Assembly (NCBI RefSeq): GCF_023016155.1
Contig: NZ_JALKBG010000003.1
Coordinates: 310,001-374,000, forward strand
Direction of reading: 5' to 3'
DNA: 64,000 nt
Source: Aliiroseovarius sp. F20344
Lineage (GTDB): Bacteria > Pseudomonadota > Alphaproteobacteria > Rhodobacterales > Rhodobacteraceae
Below are positions 53,876-63,041 of this stretch, one piece after another. A program made the position numbers and the translations under genes. The notes beneath the pieces were generated by a model. It was given only the letters and a program-made list of their open reading frames with translations, made no database searches and was not told the DNA's origin. Numbering within the stretch: position 1 is the stretch's first letter; every line of letters starts with the position of its first letter.

Positions 53876-54562
53876 GTGAAACGATCGCGCATAAATACCA
53901 TCATGGCGGAAGCAGACGCGTTGATCCGCCAACATGGATTTGCCTTGCCCCCGTTTGCGTATTGGTCGCCGGATAAATTCATGGCGCGCAAGGATGACGC
54001 CCAGCACCTGATCAACGCGCGTTGCGGGTGGGACATTACCGATTACGGAGATGGGCACTTTGACGAGATGGGCTTGTTCCTATTTACCCTCCGCAACGGG
54101 CGACTGGATGATCTGAAGCGCGGAACCGGCATGTGTTATGCAGAAAAGCTTCTAATCTCACGCCAGGATCAGCTCAGCCCCATGCACACCCATGTGATCA
54201 AGGCTGAGGATATCATCAATCGCGGCGGCGCTACCTTGGTGGTCGAGCTTTTCGGATCGGATGATGATGGCCGTTTTGCTGAAGACAAAGGTGGCACGGT
54301 GTTTTGTGACGGCATTCGACGCGACTTTGCACCAGGCGAGAAGCTGAAATTTGCACCCGGGGAAAGCGTGACCTTGATGCCCGGTGACTGGCACGCTTTC
54401 TGGGGTGAAGGAGGCGATGTCCTGATCGGCGAAGTCTCGACCGTAAATGACGACGAAACCGACAACATCTTCCGCGAGCCCATTGGCCGCTTCGCCGAGA
54501 TCGAAGAGGACGAAGACCCGACCCACCTGTTGGTCAGCGATTATTCAAAGTGGTTGGGGTAA
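53876..54562 (+). CDS. D-lyxose ketol-isomerase-family sugar isomerase
   Basis: These cupin-type isomerases interconvert D-lyxose and D-xylulose, and often D-mannose and D-fructose. The 228-residue protein has the metal-binding cupin residues in SPMHTHVIKAEDIINRGG and PGDWHAFWGEGGDVLIGEVS, plus the family opening AEADALIRQHGFALPPFAYW. A GTG at 53876 is better spaced from the GGGGG site than the ATG at 53870, which abuts it. It stands alone between tRNA-Gly and the rhamnose genes, with no sugar operon around it. Confidence 0.85.
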   Translation: MKRSRINTIMAEADALIRQHGFALPPFAYWSPDKFMARKDDAQHLINARCGWDITDYGDGHFDEMGLFLFTLRNGRLDDLKRGTGMCYAEKLLISRQDQLSPMHTHVIKAEDIINRGGATLVVELFGSDDDGRFAEDKGGTVFCDGIRRDFAPGEKLKFAPGESVTLMPGDWHAFWGEGGDVLIGEVSTVNDDETDNIFREPIGRFAEIEEDEDPTHLLVSDYSKWLG

Positions 54563-54706
54563 GCCAAAACGGCTTAAGCGCTGATAACAGGGCCAATCTT
54601 TACTGCCTCCGCCACCTTTGAGCCACACTAAGGCCCGAATATCGCACCGTGACAATTTGCGGCTGTCTTGCTATTTGCGGAACAGTTCTAGTCCGGGAGT
54701 CCATTC

Positions 54707-55267
54707 GTGAAGATTACTAAAACCGCCTTGCCCGGAGTGCTGCTTTTGGAACCCGCTCGGTTCGGAGATGACCGCGGATTTTTCTCGGAAAGCTGGAACC
54801 ATCAACGTATGGCTGAGAATGGGGTCGACATAGATTTCGTGCAAGACAACCATTCCATGTCTAAACAAGTCGGCACGGTCCGTGGATTGCATTTCCAATC
54901 TCCCCCTCATGCACAGGCCAAACTTGTGCGTTGTGGGCGCGGGGCACTGTTCGATGTGGCAGTGGACATCCGCAAGGGCAGCCCGACTTATGGGCAATGG
55001 GTGGGCTATGAGCTGAGTTTTGAGAATGGTCTTCAACTTTTGGTGCCCGAAGGTTTCCTGCACGGATTCATCACCCGCACCTCGGATACGGAAATCGTTT
55101 ATAAATGTTCGGACTATTACGCACCCGAATGTGACGGGGCAGTACGTTGGGACAGCTGTGGCATAGATTGGGGCTTCGATGGTGAGCCGCTTTTGTCACC
55201 AAAGGATCAGGACGCACCGACCTTGGCCGAATTTGACAGCCCTTTCACATGGGAGGCACCGGTATGA
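54707..55267 (+). CDS. rfbC: dTDP-4-dehydrorhamnose 3,5-epimerase
   Basis: It carries out the third step of dTDP-L-rhamnose synthesis. This cupin enzyme has 186 residues, with [15 protein letters not shown] at the start, the catalytic His in [20 protein letters not shown], and [34 protein letters not shown], which is diagnostic. The start is GTG with GGGAG 7 bases upstream. It leads a tightly overlapping rfbC-rfbB-rfbD-rfbA operon. Confidence 0.95.
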   Translation: MKITKTALPGVLLLEPARFGDDRGFFSESWNHQRMAENGVDIDFVQDNHSMSKQVGTVRGLHFQSPPHAQAKLVRCGRGALFDVAVDIRKGSPTYGQWVGYELSFENGLQLLVPEGFLHGFITRTSDTEIVYKCSDYYAPECDGAVRWDSCGIDWGFDGEPLLSPKDQDAPTLAEFDSPFTWEAPV

Positions 55268-56304
55268 AAATCTTAGTCACTGGCGGTGCCGGCTTTATTG
55301 GTTCGGCAGTCGTAAGGCTTGCGGTTGAGCGTGGGCACCAAGTCGTAAACTTGGATGCGCTGACCTATGCCGGACGCTTGGAAAACGTGGCCAGCGTGTC
55401 AGACAGCCCGAACTATAGTTTCGAACATGCAGACATTCGTGACCGCGCTGCGCTAGACAGAATCTTTGCCGCACATAAGCCCGACGCCGTGATGCATCTC
55501 GCTGCTGAAAGCCACGTAGACCGCTCGATCGACGGACCCGGTGATTTCATCGAAACCAACATCACCGGCACTTACAATATGCTGGAAGCCGCCCGTGCCT
55601 ATTGGGTGCGCGAAGATCGCTCAGACACTTTCCGCTTCCACCATATCTCGACAGACGAGGTGTATGGATCACTTGGCGACGAAGGTATGTTCACAGAACA
55701 AACGCCTTATGACCCCAGATCACCTTATTCGGCATCCAAGGCCAGTTCGGACCATCTGGTGCGTGCGTGGTTTCACACCTACGGGCTGCCGGTTGTGCTG
55801 ACCAATTGCTCTAACAACTATGGCCCCTATCACTTCCCGGAAAAGCTGATCCCAAAGGTCATTTTGAACGCCCTTCAGGGCAAGGAAATTCCCGTCTACG
55901 GGCTGGGCCTAAACGTGCGCGATTGGCTGTATGTTGAAGACCACGCCGACGCGCTGCTGCTGGCTGTCACGAAAGGCACGCCCGGTGAAAGCTATAATGT
56001 GGGCGGCGAGAACGAGCGCCGCAATATTGATCTGGTCAACACTATATGCAGCCTTCTGGACGAACTACGTCCGGGCACCGCGCCTTACGCAGATCTAATC
56101 CGTTACGTTGAAGACCGCCCCGGCCATGACGCCCGTTACGCGATCGATCCGAGCTTCATTGGCGAAACACTGGGCTGGCGGCCTTCTGTCACTGTCGAAG
56201 AGGGCCTGCGCAAAACCGTTCAGTGGTATCTGGACAATCAAGCTTGGTGGAAGCCACTTCTGAACACTGATGGTGTTGGAACCCGCGTAGGGGTTGGCGC
56301 ATGA
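55264..56304 (+). CDS. rfbB: dTDP-glucose 4,6-dehydratase
   Basis: It is the second enzyme of dTDP-rhamnose synthesis. This extended SDR has an N-terminal GGAGFIGS dinucleotide loop, [15 protein letters not shown], the [10 protein letters not shown] segment and catalytic YSASK. The ATG at 55264 overlaps the rfbC stop and has GGAGG before it, giving 346 residues. It overlaps rfbD at its 3' end. Confidence 0.96.
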   Translation: MKILVTGGAGFIGSAVVRLAVERGHQVVNLDALTYAGRLENVASVSDSPNYSFEHADIRDRAALDRIFAAHKPDAVMHLAAESHVDRSIDGPGDFIETNITGTYNMLEAARAYWVREDRSDTFRFHHISTDEVYGSLGDEGMFTEQTPYDPRSPYSASKASSDHLVRAWFHTYGLPVVLTNCSNNYGPYHFPEKLIPKVILNALQGKEIPVYGLGLNVRDWLYVEDHADALLLAVTKGTPGESYNVGGENERRNIDLVNTICSLLDELRPGTAPYADLIRYVEDRPGHDARYAIDPSFIGETLGWRPSVTVEEGLRKTVQWYLDNQAWWKPLLNTDGVGTRVGVGA

Positions 56305-57155
56305 CGCTTTTGGTCTTTGGCAAAACCGGGCAAGTTGCGCTTGAACTTCAGGCGCGCACTGATGATGCCATCTTTCTGGGGCGCGATCAGGCGGACCTGA
56401 CAGATGCCGAAGCCTGCGCCCAACTGATCCACCAACATGCGCCCAGCGCTGTGATCAACGCGGCCGCATACACCGCCGTGGACCGAGCCGAGGAAGACGA
56501 GGCAACCGCACTTGCCGTTAATGGCACCGCCCCCGGCGCAATGGCGCAGGCTTGTGCCGAACTTGGTGTCCCCTTTGTCCATATCTCAACCGACTATGTC
56601 TTTGTTGGGGATGGTGATGCGCCGTGGACACCGACAGATCCCGTGAACCCACCAAACGCCTATGGCCGCACCAAGTTGGTAGGTGAAAACAACGTGCGCA
56701 ACGCGGGTGGAGCTTACGCCATTCTGCGGACCTCGTGGGTGGTATCAGCCCATGGCAACAACTTCGTGAAAACCATGCTGCGCCTTGGGACCGAGCGGGA
56801 CAAGCTGACCATCGTCGGCGACCAGATCGGCGGACCGACACCCGCCAGTGCCATTGCTGACGCCTGCCTGTCCATCGCGGATCAGTTGCGCAGCCGACCG
56901 GAGCTTGCCGGCACCTATCATTTCTCGGGCGCAAATGACACCAGCTGGGCCAATTTCGCGCGTGCGATTTTTGAAGAAGCCGGGATTGACTGTGCGGTCG
57001 AGGATATTCCAACCTCATCCTACCCCACACCGGCAACGCGCCCCCTGAACTCGCGCCTTGACTGCACCACGACCCAACAAGCCTTTGACATTGAACGCCC
57101 GGACTGGCGCGAAGGTCTGACCACGATCCTTACCCAACTGGGAGAACGCACATGA
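56301..57155 (+). CDS. rfbD: dTDP-4-dehydrorhamnose reductase
   Basis: It is the final enzyme of dTDP-L-rhamnose synthesis. The 284 residues contain the NADPH-binding start [14 protein letters not shown], the [22 protein letters not shown] region, [34 protein letters not shown] with the YxxxK pair, and [20 protein letters not shown]. It overlaps both neighbours by 4 bp. Confidence 0.95.
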   Translation: MTLLVFGKTGQVALELQARTDDAIFLGRDQADLTDAEACAQLIHQHAPSAVINAAAYTAVDRAEEDEATALAVNGTAPGAMAQACAELGVPFVHISTDYVFVGDGDAPWTPTDPVNPPNAYGRTKLVGENNVRNAGGAYAILRTSWVVSAHGNNFVKTMLRLGTERDKLTIVGDQIGGPTPASAIADACLSIADQLRSRPELAGTYHFSGANDTSWANFARAIFEEAGIDCAVEDIPTSSYPTPATRPLNSRLDCTTTQQAFDIERPDWREGLTTILTQLGERT

Positions 57156-58036
57156 CATCTTCGACCACAGGGCGGAAAGGGATCATACTGGCAGGCGGCT
57201 CCGGCACACGGCTGTATCCGATCACCATTGGTATCTCGAAACAGCTTTTGCCAATCTATGACAAACCAATGATCTACTATCCGCTTTCGGTCCTAATGCT
57301 GGCCGGTATCCGCGAGATTGCGATGATAACCACCCCTCAGGATCAAGAGCAGTTCAAACGCACGCTTGGGGATGGCAGCCAATGGGGCGTATCACTTACC
57401 TATATCGTCCAGCCCTCGCCCGACGGGCTGGCGCAAGCCTATCTGCTGGCCGAGGAGTTTCTGGACGGCGCACCCTCGGCGATGGTTTTGGGCGACAACA
57501 TCTTTTTCGGCCACGGCCTGCCCGATCTTCTGGGCGAAGCGGACCAGCGCACCGATGGCGGCACCGTGTTTGGCTACCATGTTGCCGACCCAGAACGTTA
57601 TGGCGTGGTCAGTTTTGACGAAAATGGCGTGGCACAACAGATCATCGAAAAACCCGCCGTACCGCCATCACGCTATGCGGTGACAGGTCTGTATTTTCTG
57701 GATGGCGAAGCCCCCCGACTGGCGCGCGAGGTTCAGCCCTCGGAACGGGGCGAGCTTGAGATCACCACCTTGCTTGAAATGTATCTGAACGCTGGCAAGC
57801 TGGACGTTCAGCGCATGGGGCGTGGCTATGCCTGGTTGGACACAGGCACCCATGCCAGCCTTCTGGATGCCGGAAACTTTGTGCGTACACTTGAACGGCG
57901 GCAAGGCCTGCAAACCGGTTGCTTGGACGAGATCGCATACTTGTCTGGCTGGATCACCGCAGATCAGCTGTCAGAGCGTGCAGGCACGTTCGAAAAAAAT
58001 GATTACGGCACTTACCTGAAGGGGCTTCTAAGCTAA
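57152..58036 (+). CDS. rfbA: Glucose-1-phosphate thymidylyltransferase
   Basis: It makes dTDP-glucose, the entry step of the rhamnose branch. The 294-residue protein has GIILAGGSGTRLYPIT with the nucleotidyltransferase signature, SKQLLPIYDKPMIYYPLSVLMLAGI, and MVLGDNIFFGHGL. The C-terminus LSERAGTFEKNDYGTYL is common for RfbA. The order C-B-D-A is one of the usual arrangements. The next gene starts 4 bp after the stop. Confidence 0.96.
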   Translation: MTSSTTGRKGIILAGGSGTRLYPITIGISKQLLPIYDKPMIYYPLSVLMLAGIREIAMITTPQDQEQFKRTLGDGSQWGVSLTYIVQPSPDGLAQAYLLAEEFLDGAPSAMVLGDNIFFGHGLPDLLGEADQRTDGGTVFGYHVADPERYGVVSFDENGVAQQIIEKPAVPPSRYAVTGLYFLDGEAPRLAREVQPSERGELEITTLLEMYLNAGKLDVQRMGRGYAWLDTGTHASLLDAGNFVRTLERRQGLQTGCLDEIAYLSGWITADQLSERAGTFEKNDYGTYLKGLLS

Positions 58037-58040
58037 CCCC

Positions 58041-59981
58041 ATGCACCAACGCACGCTTATCACCGCTGCCCGCAACGAAGGGCCTTATCTGGTCGAATGG
58101 ATTGCGTGGCACCGAATGATCGGCTTCGATCAGATCGTTGTCTTCGACGAACCCTCGCAGGATCAATCGACACCTCTTTTGGATGCCTTGGCCAAGGCAG
58201 GTGTGATCACGCGCATCGACAATGCCGACCCTGATGCTGCGATGGATCACACAACTCGTGCGCTGAACAAGGCCGTGAACCTTCCCGAAGTACAGGGCGC
58301 AGACTGGGCCATGGTGCTGGACGTGGATGAGTTCCTGATGGTCCACACCGGTGATGGAAGCTTGGATGCGCTTCTTGATGCGACACCTGAAGCCCAAGCG
58401 ATCAGCCCCTGTTGGCGGTACTTTGGGGACAGTGGCTTGACCACATTCACGGATGCACCGGTCACATTGCAATTCACCTACGCCGCGCCGGATGCTGCGC
58501 TTAAAGACAATCCACACCCGGGCATAAAAACTTTGTTCCGACCCGCCGTGGCTAATCAGCTAAAACCTCATCGACCGATCCTTCGCGAAGCTTTCCAAGC
58601 TGACCCTAACTTCATCTGGGTAAACGGATCGGGCGATCGTTTCGACACCACATTGCAGCAAAAAGGATGGCGGGCACCTGCCGGTCAGGATGGCCGCGAT
58701 CTTTGCGAGGTGCATCACTACAAAATCCGCAGCACGGAAAGTTTTGTTCTACAATCACTAGGAACCACCCTGCCCGGCAGTGACACCCAAACCTATGACG
58801 CCAGCGCCTATGCCCGGTTTAACTGTAATGAACAGCATAGGCCGGTGATGCTGCCCTTCACCACCCGATTGGCAGCACAGATCGAGACACTGATGGCTCT
58901 GCCCGGTGTGCGCGATGCCCATCAAGCGTGCATCACAATACACGCCGACGCCATTTCCGAGATGCGCACAGGCCTTGATCTAGAAAACCCGAAAGATGCG
59001 GTCCTGTGGGCACTTCTATCCCCCACCCCTGACCAGGCCGAGGAGTTCGCCCCCGACGACATCCCCGCCGTTAAACATGATGATGCGGCTCCGCGCTGGT
59101 TGGCAGATCTACGCCGCAGCAAGCACCGCAAAGGGTTCTATCAATCCTTGCCCAAATGCGCGCTTCAGTTCTCAGACCGCAGCTCTGACATTTTGATCGT
59201 TTCGTTTGATAACCTCTCGAACGTAAACGACCCCGCACTTTCGCGCGAGACTTGGGGCTATCCCTTCTATCGCGACGAAGGTTGGTCCCATTTGGGTGTG
59301 CTAGCGTTCGAACGCTATTGGTATCGCGATGATGATCTGTTTGATGCGATCGAGAAGCTCGCCAAAGATGGGTTCTTTAAAGGCTACAAGAATGTCGTGC
59401 TGACTGGCACGTCAATGGGTGCCTATGCTGCGACAGCTTTTGCTGATCTGATACCGGGCTGTACGGTTCTGGCGTTTTCCCCCCAATCCACCCTGCATGA
59501 AAAACTGGTTCCTTGGGAAGAACGCTTCAACTCGGGCAGAAAGCAGGATTGGTCTGGCCGCTATGCTGACGCAACCCGCCATTGCAGCAAAGCTGATCAG
59601 GTCTTTGTGGTCTATGACCCGTATTTTGAACCCGACGCGAAACATGCTGCAAGGTATGAAGGTGCGAATATCCGCTTTCTGAAAAGCTGGTATTCATCGC
59701 ATAAATCAGCACTGTTTTTGCGCCGCGCAAAAATACTGAAACAGATCATGCGCGATGCGGTGGCTAGGAAACTAACGCCTGCACGCTACTACGCCCTCTA
59801 TCGTACCCGCCGTGATCTGCCCTGGTTCCTAAATGGTCTGGCCGACCGATTACACGCTCAGGGCCGGGATCGGCTTGCATTGCGGCTTGCAGGATGGCTA
59901 TCTGAACACAACCACACCGCCATTGCGCATAAGGTAAAGCAGCGGCACCCTTCAGGCAAAACGGATAAAACAAACAAATGA
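58041..59981 (+). CDS. Glycosyltransferase (GT2/GT92-like) fused to an alpha/beta-hydrolase-like domain
   Basis: The N-terminal part (about 1-300) has RTLITAARNEGPYLVEWIAWHRMIGFDQIVVFDE and WAMVLDVDEFLM, the pattern of GT2_4/GT92-like transferases, with DVDEF as the metal site. The C-terminal part (about 380-600) has DILIVSFDNL and a nucleophile elbow GTSMG at 456-460 (S458), followed by AYAATAFADLIPGCTVLAFSPQSTL. This looks like an alpha/beta hydrolase, perhaps an esterase or acyltransferase acting on the glycan. The protein has 646 residues and no signal peptide. It sits directly behind rfbA and overlaps the GT61 gene by 4 bp, so it likely works on a rhamnose-containing surface polysaccharide. 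Confidence 0.72.
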   Translation: MHQRTLITAARNEGPYLVEWIAWHRMIGFDQIVVFDEPSQDQSTPLLDALAKAGVITRIDNADPDAAMDHTTRALNKAVNLPEVQGADWAMVLDVDEFLMVHTGDGSLDALLDATPEAQAISPCWRYFGDSGLTTFTDAPVTLQFTYAAPDAALKDNPHPGIKTLFRPAVANQLKPHRPILREAFQADPNFIWVNGSGDRFDTTLQQKGWRAPAGQDGRDLCEVHHYKIRSTESFVLQSLGTTLPGSDTQTYDASAYARFNCNEQHRPVMLPFTTRLAAQIETLMALPGVRDAHQACITIHADAISEMRTGLDLENPKDAVLWALLSPTPDQAEEFAPDDIPAVKHDDAAPRWLADLRRSKHRKGFYQSLPKCALQFSDRSSDILIVSFDNLSNVNDPALSRETWGYPFYRDEGWSHLGVLAFERYWYRDDDLFDAIEKLAKDGFFKGYKNVVLTGTSMGAYAATAFADLIPGCTVLAFSPQSTLHEKLVPWEERFNSGRKQDWSGRYADATRHCSKADQVFVVYDPYFEPDAKHAARYEGANIRFLKSWYSSHKSALFLRRAKILKQIMRDAVARKLTPARYYALYRTRRDLPWFLNGLADRLHAQGRDRLALRLAGWLSEHNHTAIAHKVKQRHPSGKTDKTNK

Positions 59982-61090
59982 CCCTTAGCGCCCCCTCACT
60001 GGCTGACAGCATCGCCGACAAGATTGATATTCTGGACAACGCACTTGTGGTGCCTCCGCCCAAAGGGGACGCAAACCGGTCCGTTCAGAAATCTGGTGTG
60101 CTGGATGCCGACGGCAATTTCGTGGCCAACAGCATCACATGGCGCAATACCAACCAGATCAATCTGGAACCGCCGATGCCCGCAGAGGAAGATATTGTCG
60201 AGCTGAAGGGCAGCTATATGTTCGCGGGTCCTTTGTTTGGTCACTTTGGCCACTTTCTGGTGGAAAGCATCTGCCGCTTATGGGCCGTCGAGCAACTGCG
60301 TGACAAAATCGATGGCGTGGTTTGGGTGCCGAAGTTCCAAAACCGCCCACAACACGTTTTGGGCGTCTTCAAGCCGCTAAACGAAATGCTGGGCGTTGAT
60401 GTTCCTTTGTTCAATCTTGAAGATCCCACCCGGGTCGAGAAACTATACGTGCCTCAGCAAGGTTTCGGGATGTTCGAGATGATCGAAGGCGCCCCCGAGT
60501 TTCGCGAGTTCGTAAGCCGTATCAGCGACCACGCTCCCGCCCCCAAAGGAGCCGAGAAGATCTATATCTCGCGCTCGCAACTGCCTCCTCAGCGTGGCAG
60601 CATTCTGGGCGAGAAAATTCTGGAAGAGAAGCTTGAGGCAGAAGGCTATGTTCCCTTCCACCCGCAAAAGCACAACTTTGAAGAACAGATCGAAGCCTAT
60701 CGCGCTGCGCGTTACATTGTTTCTACAGATTGCTCACCTTTGCACCTTGCTGCTTTGGTGGGTGACGCGGATCAAAAAGTGGCCTGTATTGCGCGCCGCG
60801 CCGGAAATCTGGACGAAATCTTTGCCCGCCAGTTGAAAGCCTTTCAAGGCATCGACACCACCACAGTCAGCGGGCTTCTTCGTAACTGGATCCCGGAATC
60901 CGACAATCGCCCTAGCCGCGTATCTTTCGGCGAGGTTGATTTCACTGTGATGTACGAACGCCTAAAGGAAGGTGGCTTCATTGAAGAAACGACCCCATGG
61001 GTACACCTGACGGATGATCAGCGAAAAGAAGCTCTTGCCGAGTTGGAAGTCTCGCAAAAGCAGGCCTTCAAACCATTTGAGAAACGCTGA
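59978..61090 (+). CDS. Glycosyltransferase family 61 protein
   Basis: The 370 residues have the GT61 (DUF563) core: LFGHFGHFLVESICRLWAVEQL, YISRSQLPPQRGSILGEKILEEKLEAEGYVPFHPQKHNFEEQIEAYRAARYIVSTDCSPLHLAAL. There is no signal peptide or span, so it is cytosolic or membrane associated. GT61 enzymes transfer xylose or related sugars in eukaryotes; bacterial ones occur in polysaccharide loci with unknown specificity. It overlaps the upstream fusion gene by 4 bp and precedes the methyltransferase/TPR gene. Confidence 0.8.
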   Translation: MTLSAPSLADSIADKIDILDNALVVPPPKGDANRSVQKSGVLDADGNFVANSITWRNTNQINLEPPMPAEEDIVELKGSYMFAGPLFGHFGHFLVESICRLWAVEQLRDKIDGVVWVPKFQNRPQHVLGVFKPLNEMLGVDVPLFNLEDPTRVEKLYVPQQGFGMFEMIEGAPEFREFVSRISDHAPAPKGAEKIYISRSQLPPQRGSILGEKILEEKLEAEGYVPFHPQKHNFEEQIEAYRAARYIVSTDCSPLHLAALVGDADQKVACIARRAGNLDEIFARQLKAFQGIDTTTVSGLLRNWIPESDNRPSRVSFGEVDFTVMYERLKEGGFIEETTPWVHLTDDQRKEALAELEVSQKQAFKPFEKR

Positions 61091-61131
61091 TCGCAAAAAA
61101 ACAGTGCTTTAACGAACAGGAGCAGCACACA

Positions 61132-62940
61132 TTGACCGACCCCCTTTCTAAGTTTGCGATCCTGCACGGCACCGACAAGTTCGGCTATCACGACTACACA
61201 CCAAACTATTTTAAGCTGCTGGCGCATTTGCGGGACAAACCTGTGAAGATCCTGGAAATTGGGGTTGGGGGATATGCAGATGATGACCGTGGCGGTCAGT
61301 CTTTGCGCATGTGGCGCGACTTCTTCGAGAACGGAGACGTGACCGGGATCGATATTCAGAAAAAGACCATGGACCTTGGGCCAAGGGTCAAAATCCTGCA
61401 AGGCAGTCAGGTTGATCCAGATTTCTTGGAAGAGCTGGTCAAAGATCGCGGCCCGTTCGACATAATTGTGGATGACGGGTCGCATCGGAATGAACACATT
61501 GTCGAAAGCTATCACATTCTGTTCCCCTCCCTAACGCCCGGTGGGATTTACATCGCAGAAGATGTTCAAACCTCGTTCCACCCTCGTTTTGGGGGCTCTT
61601 TGACGTTGGACGAACCCAACAGCGTCGGTTTCTTCGGGAACCTGCTGCGGAAACTGAACACTAAAAGTGATGATCCTTTGATCCGCGACGTGGCGGGCAT
61701 CGAACGGTATCACAACATCATTGCTCTGCATAAACGCGACAAGGGTGGGTCGGACCGCGATGTGTTTACGTCATCTCTGTTCGACAGGTTCAAAGGGACG
61801 ACACCCAAGCTGTTGAAGCTTGGGCGGAGTGATATTGACCTTACGGCTTTGGAAGAAATAACCGGCCCTGTCGCAACCTCTAAAAAGGACAGTACTGCAG
61901 ACATTGCGATTTGGACTCTGTCAAAAGAAGATCCTTTTGACACTGGCACTTTGGAAACGCACCTGACCAATATGTGTAACAATAGCGTACTGGTCCTGCG
62001 CAGCGATGAACCGGCCAAAGAATTTGCGCCAGACGGTGCCGTTATGGCCTACGCCAAACACCGCTTCACTATGGTCGATCATGTCGAGATTATCGTGCAT
62101 TTTCCCAAGGCTGAAATCGATGCGTTGGCGCCCATGATTTACTCGATTGAACGCACCAGTGACGCGCTGGTCTTCTACAAATCGCCGAATACCTACCCGT
62201 CGAACTTCGCTTATGATGCCGAGAATCCGCAGGCATCTGCTGCACTGGCCCAGATGGAAGCGGTGTTGGAAAAGGCAACCGAGGAAGGCGGGCTTGTTCA
62301 ATACGCAGACATCCTAACCCGGCATCGATCACGTGAAGCTGCATCAGAAATCCTATCGCGATTGGAAAAGCTTGGGGCTACGTCTCGTGAGTTTTACCTG
62401 ATGGCTGGCGCTCTGGCCCAACGCGAGCGACGTCTGGACGACGCAGAACAATTCTTCACAACTGCCTTGGCCAAGTTCAAAGATGATCCGCAGTTCAGCG
62501 TCATGTTGGCGGGCACTAAAATTGGCAAACGACAGTTCGACGAAGCTGAGGCAATCCTGCGCGGGGCCTACAAGACCTCGCCACGCACCCGCGCCGTAAT
62601 CGTGCAGCTGACCAGAGTTTTGATGATCCGGGGTAACTTCGGCGAAGCCATCGCGCTTACGCGTGACTCGATCAATTTGTTCCCGATCCCCGCGCGACCA
62701 TCCCAGTTCGCGCTATTGGGTCAACTGTTGCGCCTGGACAAACGTCCTGATGAGGCCCGTGCCGCAGTGGAGCAAGCGCTTGAGATGGCACCAGACAACG
62801 CCGATGCGCTGGTTGAGCTTGCTGAACAAGAACTTGCAGCCAACGATCCCGAAACCGCGCGGAGCATTGTCGAACGGGTTCAAAAAACACAGCCCAATAA
62901 TCCACAAGTGGCATCCCTACTAAGACGCCTTTCAACTTGA
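61132..62940 (+). CDS. SAM-dependent methyltransferase fused to TPR repeats
   Basis: The N-terminal 150 residues resemble sugar O-methyltransferases of the macrocin/cephalosporin-hydroxylase-like type: LHGTDKFGYHDYTPNYFKLL, ILEIGVGG at 40-47, RMWRDFFENGDVTGIDI, and VDDGSH at 113-118 with a following HILFPSLTPGGIYIAEDVQ. From about 385 the chain becomes tetratricopeptide-like helical pairs (REFYLMAGALAQRERRLDDAEQFFTTAL, RPDEARAAVEQALEMAPDNADALVELAEQELAANDPETARSIV). The start is TTG. The 602-residue fusion probably methylates a sugar in the surface glycan while the TPR part holds partner proteins. Confidence 0.75.
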   Translation: MTDPLSKFAILHGTDKFGYHDYTPNYFKLLAHLRDKPVKILEIGVGGYADDDRGGQSLRMWRDFFENGDVTGIDIQKKTMDLGPRVKILQGSQVDPDFLEELVKDRGPFDIIVDDGSHRNEHIVESYHILFPSLTPGGIYIAEDVQTSFHPRFGGSLTLDEPNSVGFFGNLLRKLNTKSDDPLIRDVAGIERYHNIIALHKRDKGGSDRDVFTSSLFDRFKGTTPKLLKLGRSDIDLTALEEITGPVATSKKDSTADIAIWTLSKEDPFDTGTLETHLTNMCNNSVLVLRSDEPAKEFAPDGAVMAYAKHRFTMVDHVEIIVHFPKAEIDALAPMIYSIERTSDALVFYKSPNTYPSNFAYDAENPQASAALAQMEAVLEKATEEGGLVQYADILTRHRSREAASEILSRLEKLGATSREFYLMAGALAQRERRLDDAEQFFTTALAKFKDDPQFSVMLAGTKIGKRQFDEAEAILRGAYKTSPRTRAVIVQLTRVLMIRGNFGEAIALTRDSINLFPIPARPSQFALLGQLLRLDKRPDEARAAVEQALEMAPDNADALVELAEQELAANDPETARSIVERVQKTQPNNPQVASLLRRLST

Positions 62941-63000
62941 TCACTGCCGAGGTTTTTGGAGACCACCCGTCCATATACCTTTTTCCTTAAGCTCTTGAGG

Positions 63001-63025
63001 TGTATAACATTCTTAATGTTATACA
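63001..63025. promoter_or_regulatory. 25-bp AT-rich palindrome upstream of the GSCFA gene
   Basis: TGTATAACATT (63001-63011) and AATGTTATACA (63015-63025) form a perfect 11-bp inverted repeat around CTT, ending 16 bp before the start of the GSCFA gene. A smaller dyad (CCTTAAG/CTTGAGG, one wobble) ends at 63000, right beside it. The AT content contrasts with the surrounding genes. It could be an operator or a transcript stem-loop; no long T tract follows. Confidence 0.6.
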
Positions 63026-63041
63026 AATTTCGAGTGACCGG

